Source: Kofleriaceae bacterium
Lineage (GTDB): Bacteria; Myxococcota_A; Polyangia; Haliangiales; Haliangiaceae
DNA length: 10,914 bases
Reading direction: 5' to 3'
NCBI GenBank assembly: GCA_016763395.1
Contig: JAESTW010000753.1
Location: 1-10,914 of the forward strand
Position numbers and translations under genes: made by a program. Position 1 is the first letter of the stretch; every line of letters starts with the position of its first letter. Below the pieces are notes generated by a model that saw nothing but the letters and a program-made list of their open reading frames with translations, searched no databases and had not been told where the DNA came from. Below, piece by piece: positions 1-6,877 of this stretch.

Positions 1-58
1 CCCTCGTCTGCTCTGCGGAAGACGATGAACTTTCTTTCGCCCTTCGAGGCACCCGCCC

Positions 59-1618
59 CTACCGAGCCCCGGTCTGCACACGCCACAGCCGAGCGTAGAT
101 TCCGTTGCGCTCAACGAGTTCTTCATGATTCCCCGAGGCGACCACCTTGCCCTCACTCAGTACATAAATACGATCAGCGTTTCGCACTGTACTAAGTCGG
201 TGAGCAATTAGCACCATGGTGCGCTCCTTCGCAATGCGATCAAGGGCTTGCTGAATGGCAGCCTCGGTCTCATTGTCCACCGAACTTGTCGCCTCGTCGA
301 GAATCAGAATTGGCGAATCTTTGAGAACGGCACGAGCGATTGAGATACGCTGCCGCTGTCCGCCTGAGAGTTTGTGGCCGCGTTCTCCGACGGTGGTTTC
401 GTAGCCATCGACAAGTGACTCAATAAAGCTATGAGCTTCGGCCGCTCGGGCAGCAGCCTCAACTTCGGCATCGCTTGCCTCCGGTCGAGCATATCGGATA
501 TTTTCTGAGACCGTGCCATGAAAAAGAAAAACATCCTGGCTCACAAAGGCGATGGCATCACGTAAATCGGCCATCCGTATGTCCTCAACAGCAATTCCAT
601 CGAGCGTAATCCGACCTTCGCTCGCCTCGTAAAAGCGCAGTAGAAGCTTCAAGAGCGTGCTCTTCCCCGCTCCCGTCGCGCCAACGATCGCCGTGACCTG
701 GCCTGGCGCAATGTCGATATGGAGATCTGAGAGAACCTGGATCCCAGGATGGTACGCAAAACTCACACCCTCAAGTTTAAGGTGTCCCTTTACAGCGCTT
801 CGCGGTAGTTCTCGAGTTCCATCGGACAAGCGTACAGGTTCTTCGAGTAGTGCGAAGATGCGTTCACTTGAGGCCATGGCGCGTTGATAGAGGTCGAGGG
901 TTTGTCCCATCCGTGTGAGTGGCCACAACAAACGCTGTGTCATAAAAACTAGCGTTGAGTAAATACCGACACCAAGTTGTCCGGTAGTCGTAAGATGTCC
1001 GCCGTAAACAAGTGTCGCAACGAACCCACACACAATCGCCATACGAATGAGCGGTACGAAGGCCGCTGATAGCCGAATCGCTCGCCGGTTGTGCTCCTTG
1101 TATTTCTCGCTCGCTCGTCCAATGCGCTCCGCTTCAAATGCCTCAGCGGTAAAACTCTTAATGGTTGCAATGCCGCCCAGGTTGTTCGCGAGTTGGCTGT
1201 TGAGCATACCGACTTGCTGGCGAACCTCTGAGTAACGTGGTGCCATTCGACGCTGGAAGCGCAGTGAGCCCCAGATGATAATAGGCATTGGTAGAAACGC
1301 CATCCAAGCAACTGATGGAGCCGCGACAAAGAAGAAGATTCCAATTGAGACAATGGTAACAATCAGTTGAATGATTTCGTTTGCACCGACATCGAAGAAG
1401 CGCTCGAGTTGGTTTACGTCGTCGTTCAAGACACTCATAAGCTCTCCGCTGCTTTGATCCTCGAAATACCGCATGTCGAGACTCTGCAGGTGCTCATAGG
1501 TCGAGAGGCGAATGTCGTGCTGCAAGGTCTGCGCTAGGTTTCTCCAGTAAATCTTAAAGAGATACTCAGTGATCGACTCCCCCCCCAGATAATAAAAGTA
1601 AGTCCAGCGATTATCCAA
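59..1618 (-). CDS. ABC exporter, membrane domain and ATPase (main, C-terminal part of a frameshifted gene)
   Basis: This is most of a half-size ABC exporter: inner-membrane segments followed by a cytoplasmic ATPase, expected to work as a dimer pumping a substrate outwards. All ATPase motifs are intact: Walker A GATGAGKS, Q-loop VSQD, signature LSGGQ, Walker B ILILDEATS and H-loop AHR (about residues 381-388, 429, 485-489, 505-512 and 541 of the rebuilt protein). Hydrophobic stretches IIQLIVTIVSIGIFFF and MAIVCGFVATLVYGG fit membrane helices. The N-terminus seen in this frame is not the natural one. The real beginning lies in another frame at 1534-1821, and the two join at the C run 1579-1586. 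With one more base in that run the protein would be 587 residues, normal for this family. The substrate cannot be read from the sequence. The first 12 residues in this frame are probably artefactual. Confidence 0.9.
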   Translation of the reverse strand: MDNRWTYFYYLGGESITEYLFKIYWRNLAQTLQHDIRLSTYEHLQSLDMRYFEDQSSGELMSVLNDDVNQLERFFDVGANEIIQLIVTIVSIGIFFFVAAPSVAWMAFLPMPIIIWGSLRFQRRMAPRYSEVRQQVGMLNSQLANNLGGIATIKSFTAEAFEAERIGRASEKYKEHNRRAIRLSAAFVPLIRMAIVCGFVATLVYGGHLTTTGQLGVGIYSTLVFMTQRLLWPLTRMGQTLDLYQRAMASSERIFALLEEPVRLSDGTRELPRSAVKGHLKLEGVSFAYHPGIQVLSDLHIDIAPGQVTAIVGATGAGKSTLLKLLLRFYEASEGRITLDGIAVEDIRMADLRDAIAFVSQDVFLFHGTVSENIRYARPEASDAEVEAAARAAEAHSFIESLVDGYETTVGERGHKLSGGQRQRISIARAVLKDSPILILDEATSSVDNETEAAIQQALDRIAKERTMVLIAHRLSTVRNADRIYVLSEGKVVASGNHEELVERNGIYARLWRVQTGAR

Positions 1619-1821
1619 AGCTGTGCCGAGCTTCCCTCAATGCCTCCGTAGGTCGATAGAAGTGAAGCTTCCGGATCTACGACAGTATCGACCGCCAGCC
1701 CAATCAGCAGCGGCGGCGCGATATCGAGAAGTTTATTCAGGACCGAGTAAATCGTCGCGAGAATCAAACGCAATCGATAGTCGGCTGCATACTGCATAAT
1801 TCGTTGCAACTGCGAGTTCAT
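1534..1821 (-). CDS. ABC exporter, N-terminal fragment (frameshifted)
   Basis: This fragment carries the first membrane helix region of the exporter that continues at 59-1618. It contains LRLILATIYSVLNKLLDIAP and PLLIGLAVDTVV, a pattern typical of the first helix of MsbA-like exporters ('DIAPPLLIG.AVD'), then a second hydrophobic stretch, LWIIAGLTFIIWGG. After that Gly pair the frame turns into unrelated residues and stops at 1534. In the other frame the family-like sequence continues as ESITEYLFKIYWRNLAQ. ATG at 1821 is preferred; GTG at 1827, two codons upstream, is possible. Neither has a strong ribosome site. The fragment is real coding sequence. Whether the gene is dead, phase-variable or misread by one base is open. 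Confidence 0.8.
   Translation of the reverse strand: MNSQLQRIMQYAADYRLRLILATIYSVLNKLLDIAPPLLIGLAVDTVVDPEASLLSTYGGIEGSSAQLWIIAGLTFIIWGGSRSLSISLRFTGET
1579..1586. other. Eight-C homopolymer at the frameshift point
   Basis: The plus strand reads eight C here, so the coding (minus) strand reads eight G. Eight G keep the N-terminal frame (Trp-Gly-Gly, then a nonsense tail). Nine G would join it to the downstream frame as Trp-Gly-Gly-Glu-Ser-Ile; six G would also restore it with one Gly fewer. This is a typical place for a one-base sequencing or assembly error, for slipped-strand variation, or for slippage by polymerase. Confidence 0.85.
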
Positions 1822-1827
1822 GTGCAC

Positions 1828-2120
1828 TTTGTACCAAGCCTCAAGACAGATACATACTTCGCTGTACGGAGAAGCGAGTAACAGAATTTGGACAAACCCG
1901 ACCTGGTTGGACTTGCATTGCCCTCGGGGTATGGCGAGATGTTCTTAGGTTTGGGCGTTTTCTCGAACTAGGTTGGTGAGTTCCGGGTTCCACGCTCGGG
2001 CAGCCACGCGACCTGCTCTGGTTGCAACAAGAGTGCCCCGGGTACCGCGTGCTTTGACATCACGAACACAAGTATCTCACTGTGGTCTATCAAATTGATG
2101 AGCACTGCAAACGGCTGTTC
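1828..2120. other. Intergenic stretch, no convincing gene
   Basis: This stretch lies between the ABC exporter start and the small acidic gene, both on the minus strand. I see no clear promoter, terminator or RNA. The only coding-like signal is the 45-codon open frame at 1968-2105, listed separately. Confidence 0.5.
1968..2105 (-). CDS. Possible small ORF or gene remnant in frame with the upstream acidic gene
   Basis: From GTG at 2105 this frame runs 45 codons to TAG at 1968-1970. It is in the same frame as the gene at 2121-2504 and starts just after that gene's TGA, so reading through the stop would add about 50 residues. The translation (AVLINLIDHSEILVFVMSKH then AVPGALLLQPEQVAWLPERG) has protein-like composition, and about two thirds of its codons end in G or C. 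I do not recognise it, and there is no clear ribosome site. It could be the lost tail of a longer ancestral protein, a tiny gene, or chance. Confidence 0.2.
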   Translation of the reverse strand: MLINLIDHSEILVFVMSKHAVPGALLLQPEQVAWLPERGTRNSPT

Positions 2121-2504
2121 TCAACCAAAAAGCAGCTGCATATTTCGCGTAAATTCGCCTGTACGATCTTGGCCGTATTCATCAAGAACGCTAACTCCTG
2201 GGGCCTGTAGTAGCGGTAGAAGTAACGTTTGATGTTTTTCGATAACCTCTCTGGAAGCGCTTTGGAACACAGTTACCGCGTTTGAATAGAGCACTAACAA
2301 CCCCACGCCACTAAGAGGCTTCTCGCCATTCTTGCGCAGCTCAGATTCCATGTATGCAGCGGCGTCCGGCCCTGCACAAACGACAAAAGCGTTCTCTCTA
2401 TGACTCGGATGTAGAAACGAGCCATCGTCGGACACGAGTTTTTCTTCGAGTCCGGACAGCAGCGCCTCGCCGTCTTCGACTTGCAGATGAAAGGTTTCTT
2501 GCAC
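2121..2504 (-). CDS. Small acidic protein, probable immunity partner
   Basis: This encodes a cytoplasm-type protein of 127 residues without signal peptide or membrane segment. It is strongly acidic: about 19 Asp/Glu against 9 Lys/Arg. It starts with GTG one base after the stop of the secreted basic protein at 2506-3351. An in-frame TGA lies six bases upstream of the GTG, so the start cannot be earlier. The one-base gap suggests translational coupling. Small size, acidity and position directly behind a secreted basic protein are what immunity proteins of polymorphic-type toxins show. I do not recognise a named immunity family, so the role is inferred from context. The frame stays open for about 50 codons after the TGA stop at 2121-2123. 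Confidence 0.7.
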   Translation of the reverse strand: MQETFHLQVEDGEALLSGLEEKLVSDDGSFLHPSHRENAFVVCAGPDAAAYMESELRKNGEKPLSGVGLLVLYSNAVTVFQSASREVIEKHQTLLLPLLQAPGVSVLDEYGQDRTGEFTRNMQLLFG

Positions 2505-2505
2505 G

Positions 2506-3351
2506 CTACTTCAGGTCGGTATGGGCCACGTTAGCCCATGCGTCAATGTATTTCAGTGCCAGCTTACTACTGGCGGGATGTGGATTGTGCAAGTCTGAGG
2601 GAGCTTTGGGAATGGCAACGCCTGCGTTGTTGACCTTGAATGCTTCTTTAGCAAAATCATGCATGGTGTCCTTCCCCGAGAATCGCACTGACTTCACGAC
2701 ATGGGGCTGAGGCCGAGGTGAGCCGGGATAGCCATCGGGTTTGATTCGGACCATGCCACCATCAGGATGGGCGAAAAACACTTGGCGAAGCACTTTTCCG
2801 CTCAGGTTGCGTTCAGGGAGCTTGGTTTGGAAATTGGTGATATTTCCGTCCTCTCTTGTGAACCCTTTCGCCTTTAGTAGTCGCTCGATTTGCTGAAAAG
2901 ACATACCACTCAGATCGAGAGCCTTCATAGATTTACCTATGCCTCCATGCGGCCGATTGAAGTCGATCAAAGCCCTCTTAACATCTGGCTTAAGTGTTCT
3001 CGACCAAATGCCTAGTGGATTTCTATTGTGAAACCGGGCAAATGCATTTCGTGAGGCTTCAGAACTGCTCTTCTTGACCAAGAGCCCGCCTCGGAGCTTG
3101 GCGACTGATGTTCTTTGGCGAAGTGTGACAGGAGAACGGCTTGTACGAGTCTGCGCCCCTCGCTTAACCTGCTTGAAGGCCGAACCACGTTTTTGCGCAG
3201 TGGTAGTCTTGTGCGTTTGACCTCCTCGCTGACCAAGTGCTGGGGAGGCAAAAGCACAAACGACAAGTGCGAGTATGAGCGGTAGAGCAGACAGGGTACG
3301 AGACACTAGACTAGAGTTTGCACAGTCGGTGCCAGTCGAGAGAGCTTCCAT
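2506..3351 (-). CDS. Secreted basic protein with C-terminal toxin-like domain
   Basis: This is an exported protein of about 281 residues. Near its N-terminus is a Sec signal, ALPLILALVVCAFASPALG, with likely cleavage before Gln-Arg-Gly-Gly. A Lys/Arg/Thr/Ser-rich linker of about 50 residues follows, then a compact domain over the last 150 or so residues. The domain holds SGMSFQQIERLLKAKGF, HPDGGMVRIKPDGYP and PHVVKSVRF, and ends in a Lys/His-containing tail. These blocks resemble C-terminal domains of polymorphic toxins. In numbering from an upstream TTG at 3357, His197, Arg204, Lys206, His219 and Lys222 are candidate active or nucleic-acid-binding residues. I cannot assign a named toxin family. 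ATG at 3351 is taken as start; GTG at 3306 would give a neater signal peptide. The acidic gene behind it is the likely immunity gene. Confidence 0.75.
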   Translation of the reverse strand: MEALSTGTDCANSSLVSRTLSALPLILALVVCAFASPALGQRGGQTHKTTTAQKRGSAFKQVKRGAQTRTSRSPVTLRQRTSVAKLRGGLLVKKSSSEASRNAFARFHNRNPLGIWSRTLKPDVKRALIDFNRPHGGIGKSMKALDLSGMSFQQIERLLKAKGFTREDGNITNFQTKLPERNLSGKVLRQVFFAHPDGGMVRIKPDGYPGSPRPQPHVVKSVRFSGKDTMHDFAKEAFKVNNAGVAIPKAPSDLHNPHPASSKLALKYIDAWANVAHTDLK

Positions 3352-3488
3352 CGTCAAGCGGTCGGCAAGGGACTTTGCATCAGTCTAGAGTCTCTAGGAA
3401 CAGAGAACAGTCCAATCTAAGCGCCTAGGTATTCGATAGCGAAGGCAACATTGAGCAGGTCCGAGGTTATTGGCGCGGACAATCAACC

Positions 3489-3518
3489 TGGGGGCTATCT
3501 CCACAGGTGTCGCCCCCA
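3489..3518. repeat. Inverted repeat (7-bp stem, 16-base loop)
   Basis: TGGGGGC at 3489-3495 pairs perfectly with GCCCCCA at 3512-3518. No T-run follows on either strand, so it is not a standard intrinsic terminator. It may act in the leader of a transcript or be incidental. Confidence 0.4.
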
Positions 3519-3539
3519 AACACCGATTTCCCGAGAACC

Positions 3540-3713
3540 ATGAACACTACTCATAGCTCGGAAACTGAGTTTTTGTTGAGTTTCATGCCCTACTTAAGGT
3601 CCCACTTGAGGCACTGGCAGCAGCTGTACTACGTTGCAGCACTGTACGTAATTGCTGGTGACAATTTGGGCCGCCGCTCGATCTTAAGAAGTTCAACCTT
3701 CCGTGGATACTAA
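3540..3713 (+). CDS. Doubtful small ORF
   Basis: ATG at 3540 opens a frame of 57 codons ending in TAA at 3711-3713. The product has a mildly hydrophobic centre (QQLYYVAALYVIAGDNLG) and no recognised domain. A GTG at 3507 would lengthen it by 11 residues. GAG at about 9 bases before the ATG is only a weak ribosome site. No other evidence supports it. Confidence 0.2.
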   Translation: MNTTHSSETEFLLSFMPYLRSHLRHWQQLYYVAALYVIAGDNLGRRSILRSSTFRGY

Positions 3714-3761
3714 ATGGTGTGTCCGAAACCGACTTCACTTCAAACGAATAGCTCTAACGAT

Positions 3762-3795
3762 GTAGCAAGTATTGCTACCTGCCTCAAAGAGGCAG
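3762..3795. repeat. Two back-to-back perfect hairpins just past the pseudokinase gene
   Basis: GTAGCAA-GTA-TTGCTAC occupies 3762-3778, and CTGCCTC-AAA-GAGGCAG occupies 3779-3795. Each is a 17-base unit with a perfect 7-bp stem and a 3-base loop, and no base separates them. On the minus strand they lie about 23 bases after the stop of the pseudokinase gene (3819), where a transcript end or RNA-protecting structure would sit. No U-run follows on either strand, so a classic intrinsic terminator is not shown. Confidence 0.6.
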
Positions 3796-3818
3796 ACCAT
3801 CTTCTTCACGATTTTGCA

Positions 3819-4958
3819 CTACTCTTGCTCACGAGTTTTTGTGATCACAAACCCTCGGACAAAGCGGTATCGGCCCTCCGTATCTTGCTCGAGAAGTGTC
3901 CCCAGCCCTTGTTTTCGAAGTTTAGAGATCCCAACGTAGAGGCGATTTCGGGCAGATTCTGGTGAAATCCTCTCGCCTGGCCACAGACGCTCAATAAGTT
4001 CTGCTGATCGCAGGCCATCGCACTCCATATCGAGATGCGCATCGACCAGGATTGCTAGTAACCGCGCCTGCACTGGTCGTTTGGCGAGTTCCATTCGTCG
4101 GCCGTCCGAGAGTTCCATAACCGAGAGTTGTTGGTCGTATTTCGCCGACACAGTATCCGGACGCAATAGCCGATACGCTGTGCGAGCGTACTGCTCGAGA
4201 GCTTCGTGGTCGGGCCGAATCCCAACGAGTCGCCAAAACCCATGGTAAACGGCGCGGACAACCGCGACAGAAACATCTCGTCGCTGCGGATTGGGACTAC
4301 TTAACACGCCGTCAATCCGGATAACTTGCTTCCAAAAATAGCGTTCCGCCGGACGCGGATTGCCCGAATAGATCCGTCGGAGAGATTTGGGTAAATCGAC
4401 AACCGGCAGGCAATATCGCACCATTTGCAGACCGGCATACAAGTCCGAGCCAGTGGTTGCCGGATCTCCCAGGGCGACCTCCGGCGTGCAGTAATCCTGT
4501 GGGGAAACTCGCAGCCCTGCCAAGCCCAAGAACTTCATTTCACCCAAGCGTGTAAACACAATATTTCCCTGTCCGATAGTCCCGAAAGGAATTCCGAGTT
4601 CGTGAGCGGTATCTATCGCGTCCAACAAACATTCAATAAAAGCGGTAGCAACCGGATATGGCAGAGGAGGCAGTGCTCCCCGCGCGATATTGTCGATGAT
4701 CGCCAATAGCGAAATGGCACCATCGGACGAAAAGCTAGCCCATCGCTCTCCAGTGTCAATAGTCTCAACGAAGTTCTTTCTGGCCTCGCGATGCGCGTCC
4801 GAAACACGGACAAGCTCAGCACCACGACCGGTGGCCATCTCGACTCGCAGGTTGCCGTCGGACTGAACGTAGAGCGATCCATCGCGTCCGCTGCTCAGTA
4901 ACTGAAGAGGTCCAATCGACACAATGCTTTCATAACAGCCTGTGGAGTGAACAGCCAA
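3819..4958 (-). CDS. Pseudokinase with C-terminal winged-helix domain, probable regulator
   Basis: This is a 379-residue two-domain protein. Residues 15-180 follow a Ser/Thr kinase layout: a glycine-rich start (LLSSGRDGSLYVQ), AHELGIPFG before the catalytic loop, Asn132, a TPE motif at 158-160 and SDLYAGL at 171-177. The key residues are missing: the HRD position reads Phe-Gly-Thr (125-127), the catalytic-loop Lys is Gly129, and DFG reads Gly-Leu-Ala (145-147). It is therefore a pseudokinase. About residues 275-370 resemble an OmpR/SARP-type winged helix (AELIERLWPGERISPESARN, then NRLYVGISKLRKQG). A DNA-binding or sensing regulator is inferred, with the divergent operon at 5029 as possible target. 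The start is TTG at 4958; GTG at 4922, with a weak GAAAG upstream, is an alternative. Confidence 0.75.
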   Translation of the reverse strand: MAVHSTGCYESIVSIGPLQLLSSGRDGSLYVQSDGNLRVEMATGRGAELVRVSDAHREARKNFVETIDTGERWASFSSDGAISLLAIIDNIARGALPPLPYPVATAFIECLLDAIDTAHELGIPFGTIGQGNIVFTRLGEMKFLGLAGLRVSPQDYCTPEVALGDPATTGSDLYAGLQMVRYCLPVVDLPKSLRRIYSGNPRPAERYFWKQVIRIDGVLSSPNPQRRDVSVAVVRAVYHGFWRLVGIRPDHEALEQYARTAYRLLRPDTVSAKYDQQLSVMELSDGRRMELAKRPVQARLLAILVDAHLDMECDGLRSAELIERLWPGERISPESARNRLYVGISKLRKQGLGTLLEQDTEGRYRFVRGFVITKTREQE

Positions 4959-5028
4959 TTAAGGCGAAATAAGTTGTTTGCTCGCTCTTTCCCCACCAAT
5001 CTAGTGGTTAGCGAAGAGTGAATCCCAA

Positions 5029-6867
5029 ATGAACTATATAAATAAATTCAGCTACTTAATTGTCCCTTTCGCACTCACATACGCTGCCTGCAGCGAATCC
5101 AGTGACCCGATGCAGGAAGATCCAGCTGTGCTTGAGGATTCGCTAGAGCGCGCCTGTGATGACAGCGATCTGACACGAGATTGTGTGGAACTTGCCGACA
5201 ATACACTCCGTATCGGACGGGAAAAGAAGTGGGGAATTCTGGAGTCCCGACGTGAAGGAAATACTCTGAGCCTCAAACTGAGCGCAACAAGCCGACTTCG
5301 GGAAGAGCTAAAGGTTGGAACCCGTCTTGTCCGCTGGCGTCGCGATAGGCGTCCGGTCATGGTTAGCGTTCAGCAGATGCGTTGGGACAATGACAACCGT
5401 GTCGTTCTTGAAATCGAAAAGATTGGATTGAAAGACGCCTTCCGCAAAGGCCGAATTCGTACGAACTTCTCGCTTCAAAAAGCTGCAGATACAGCGGAGC
5501 AGGACGGCTCTATCTCGGGCGTCGGCTCCAGTTCACAACCTCTCTTTCTCGGCGTAGCTGACTGCTCGGCCGAAATCGCCAATACCATGATCGCTGGTGC
5601 GAATATCAATGTCGCGATCTCTCGCTGCTCATTCGGATTTACCCCGGAAATTAATCTGATCATCAGTTGGGGTGGACTCTTGCCGGACTTTGTTGAGTTC
5701 ACAGGAACTGGTACCCTAACTGCGGAACTGGAAGCCATCATTTCTGCGTCCGCCGCCATCGGTGCATCTGGGGAAAGTAAACTTCTGACTCTTGCCCGAA
5801 TTCCCGTCCCCGTCTTTCCGATACTTACCGTCGGTGTTGACCTCTTCGCCGGCTATGACTTTGGTATATCTGGTGAAATTGAAGTGAAGGCTGGTTTTGA
5901 TTACAGCGGCACGATCACCAGCGGCTTTGTCTGGAACAAAGGAGACCGTGTACGCTCGATATTCGCAAAAGAAAAGAATTTCACGGTAAGCCCACCTGTC
6001 GTCAATTTTGATGGACATGCCCACGCAAAAGTCTACCTAAAGCCGCACTTGACCTTGTCCGCACTCGACGTGGTTAGTGGCTACGTAAGTGTAGAGGCCT
6101 ACGCCAACCTTGTTATTGATGCGGACCTTCAGGCGACGCCGCTGGCAAACGGAGGCTCGGACATCAATGGCCGAGTCTGTTACGATCTCGCCGCTGGACT
6201 ACGTCCGGGGTTGGGCGTACAGGGCCTATTCGGCCTCTTCTCTGCCGATCTTGAATTGCGAGGAGTCGAATGGTCACTGCTTGACGACTGCGTTGACCTA
6301 TCGGAAGTGAGCGCCTGTACTGAAAGTGACGAGTGCATCGTCGATACCGATTGCCAAGGCGGACTCAGTCCAGTATGCCAGATTCCTGTATGTACATCGG
6401 ATTGCAGCTGCAGCCGTGTCGTAGTGGAAGACTGTTGTATCACCGACGGCGATTGTGACGATGGCGATGACGCTTCAACGGATGTCTGCACGAACAACCG
6501 ATGTTACTCGCTCACACCAGCAGAGATAGGACTATTCCTATGCAACGACAATTCTGATTGCGACGACGGCCTAGACGCAACTCTGGACGTCTGTTCCCCT
6601 GCCCCAGCTCCCTTTCAGTTGGAGAAAACTTGCAAACACATTGCTGTTAGCCAGGAAGAGCTTGATGCCGTCAATGTCACGGTACTTTGCGGTAGTGACG
6701 CACAGTGTGACGACGGTGACCCGGACACTGAGGATACGTGCCACATCAACAGCTGTATCAATGTTCCAATCTCCACCGATCCTTGTGACTCAATGAACTG
6801 CAACGACTACAACGGGAGCACCGAAGATTACTGTATCAGCGGAAGCTGCAGACACCTACCTCGATAA
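5029..6867 (+). CDS. Cys-rich repeat lipoprotein, function unknown
   Basis: This is a 612-residue exported protein. The signal segment ends in ALTYAAC, making Cys21 the likely lipid-bearing residue, although Tyr at -3 is not ideal. Ser at +2 would favour the outer membrane. Residues about 45-150 are basic and beta-rich; about 160-430 alternate hydrophobic and small residues like a beta-sheet domain (LARIPVPVFPILTVGVDLFA). The tail from 430 is full of Cys and Asp. Four repeats have near-constant spacing: C470-C476-C487-C492, C505-C511-C522-C535, C554-C560-C571-C576 and C586-C591-C602-C607, with cores such as DCDDGDDASTDVC. The even Cys count suggests disulphides outside the cytoplasm, and the Asp clusters could bind calcium. 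No enzyme motif is recognised. It starts 70 bp from the divergent regulator and forms an operon with the gene at 6878. Confidence 0.8.
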   Translation: MNYINKFSYLIVPFALTYAACSESSDPMQEDPAVLEDSLERACDDSDLTRDCVELADNTLRIGREKKWGILESRREGNTLSLKLSATSRLREELKVGTRLVRWRRDRRPVMVSVQQMRWDNDNRVVLEIEKIGLKDAFRKGRIRTNFSLQKAADTAEQDGSISGVGSSSQPLFLGVADCSAEIANTMIAGANINVAISRCSFGFTPEINLIISWGGLLPDFVEFTGTGTLTAELEAIISASAAIGASGESKLLTLARIPVPVFPILTVGVDLFAGYDFGISGEIEVKAGFDYSGTITSGFVWNKGDRVRSIFAKEKNFTVSPPVVNFDGHAHAKVYLKPHLTLSALDVVSGYVSVEAYANLVIDADLQATPLANGGSDINGRVCYDLAAGLRPGLGVQGLFGLFSADLELRGVEWSLLDDCVDLSEVSACTESDECIVDTDCQGGLSPVCQIPVCTSDCSCSRVVVEDCCITDGDCDDGDDASTDVCTNNRCYSLTPAEIGLFLCNDNSDCDDGLDATLDVCSPAPAPFQLEKTCKHIAVSQEELDAVNVTVLCGSDAQCDDGDPDTEDTCHINSCINVPISTDPCDSMNCNDYNGSTEDYCISGSCRHLPR

Positions 6868-6870
6868 GGA
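6866..6870 (+). promoter_or_regulatory. Ribosome binding site AAGGA inside the upstream stop
   Basis: AAGGA at 6866-6870 shares two bases with the TAA stop (6865-6867) of the Cys-rich lipoprotein and lies seven bases before ATG at 6878. It fixes this start and indicates that the two genes are translated from one message. Confidence 0.7.
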
Positions 6871-6877
6871 ATAGAAC

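Larger units (their letters stand above)
3352..3818. other. Intergenic region with hairpins and a doubtful short ORF
   Basis: This lies between the start of the secreted toxin-like gene and the end of the pseudokinase gene, both on the minus strand. The toxin-like gene's promoter should be at its left end, but I see no clear -35/-10 pair. It holds an inverted repeat at 3489-3518, a possible 57-codon ORF at 3540-3713, and two adjacent perfect hairpins at 3762-3795. Confidence 0.6.

Noticed and set aside
1..58. Possible end of a further gene at the left edge
   Set aside because: 58 bases are too few to show a frame with coding character on either strand.
949..1362. Minus-strand open frame of 137 codons
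   Set aside because: It lies inside the ABC exporter in another frame, with no domain and no start signal.
2035..2048. CCCGGGTACC, resembling a cloning-vector polylinker (SmaI/KpnI)
   Set aside because: Only about 11 bases match and no further vector-like sites or sequence flank it; chance is the simpler explanation.
3714..3965. Plus-strand open frame of 83 codons directly after the doubtful short ORF
   Set aside because: Its second half runs antisense through the 3' end of the pseudokinase gene, it has no ribosome site, and its middle is made of the two hairpins.
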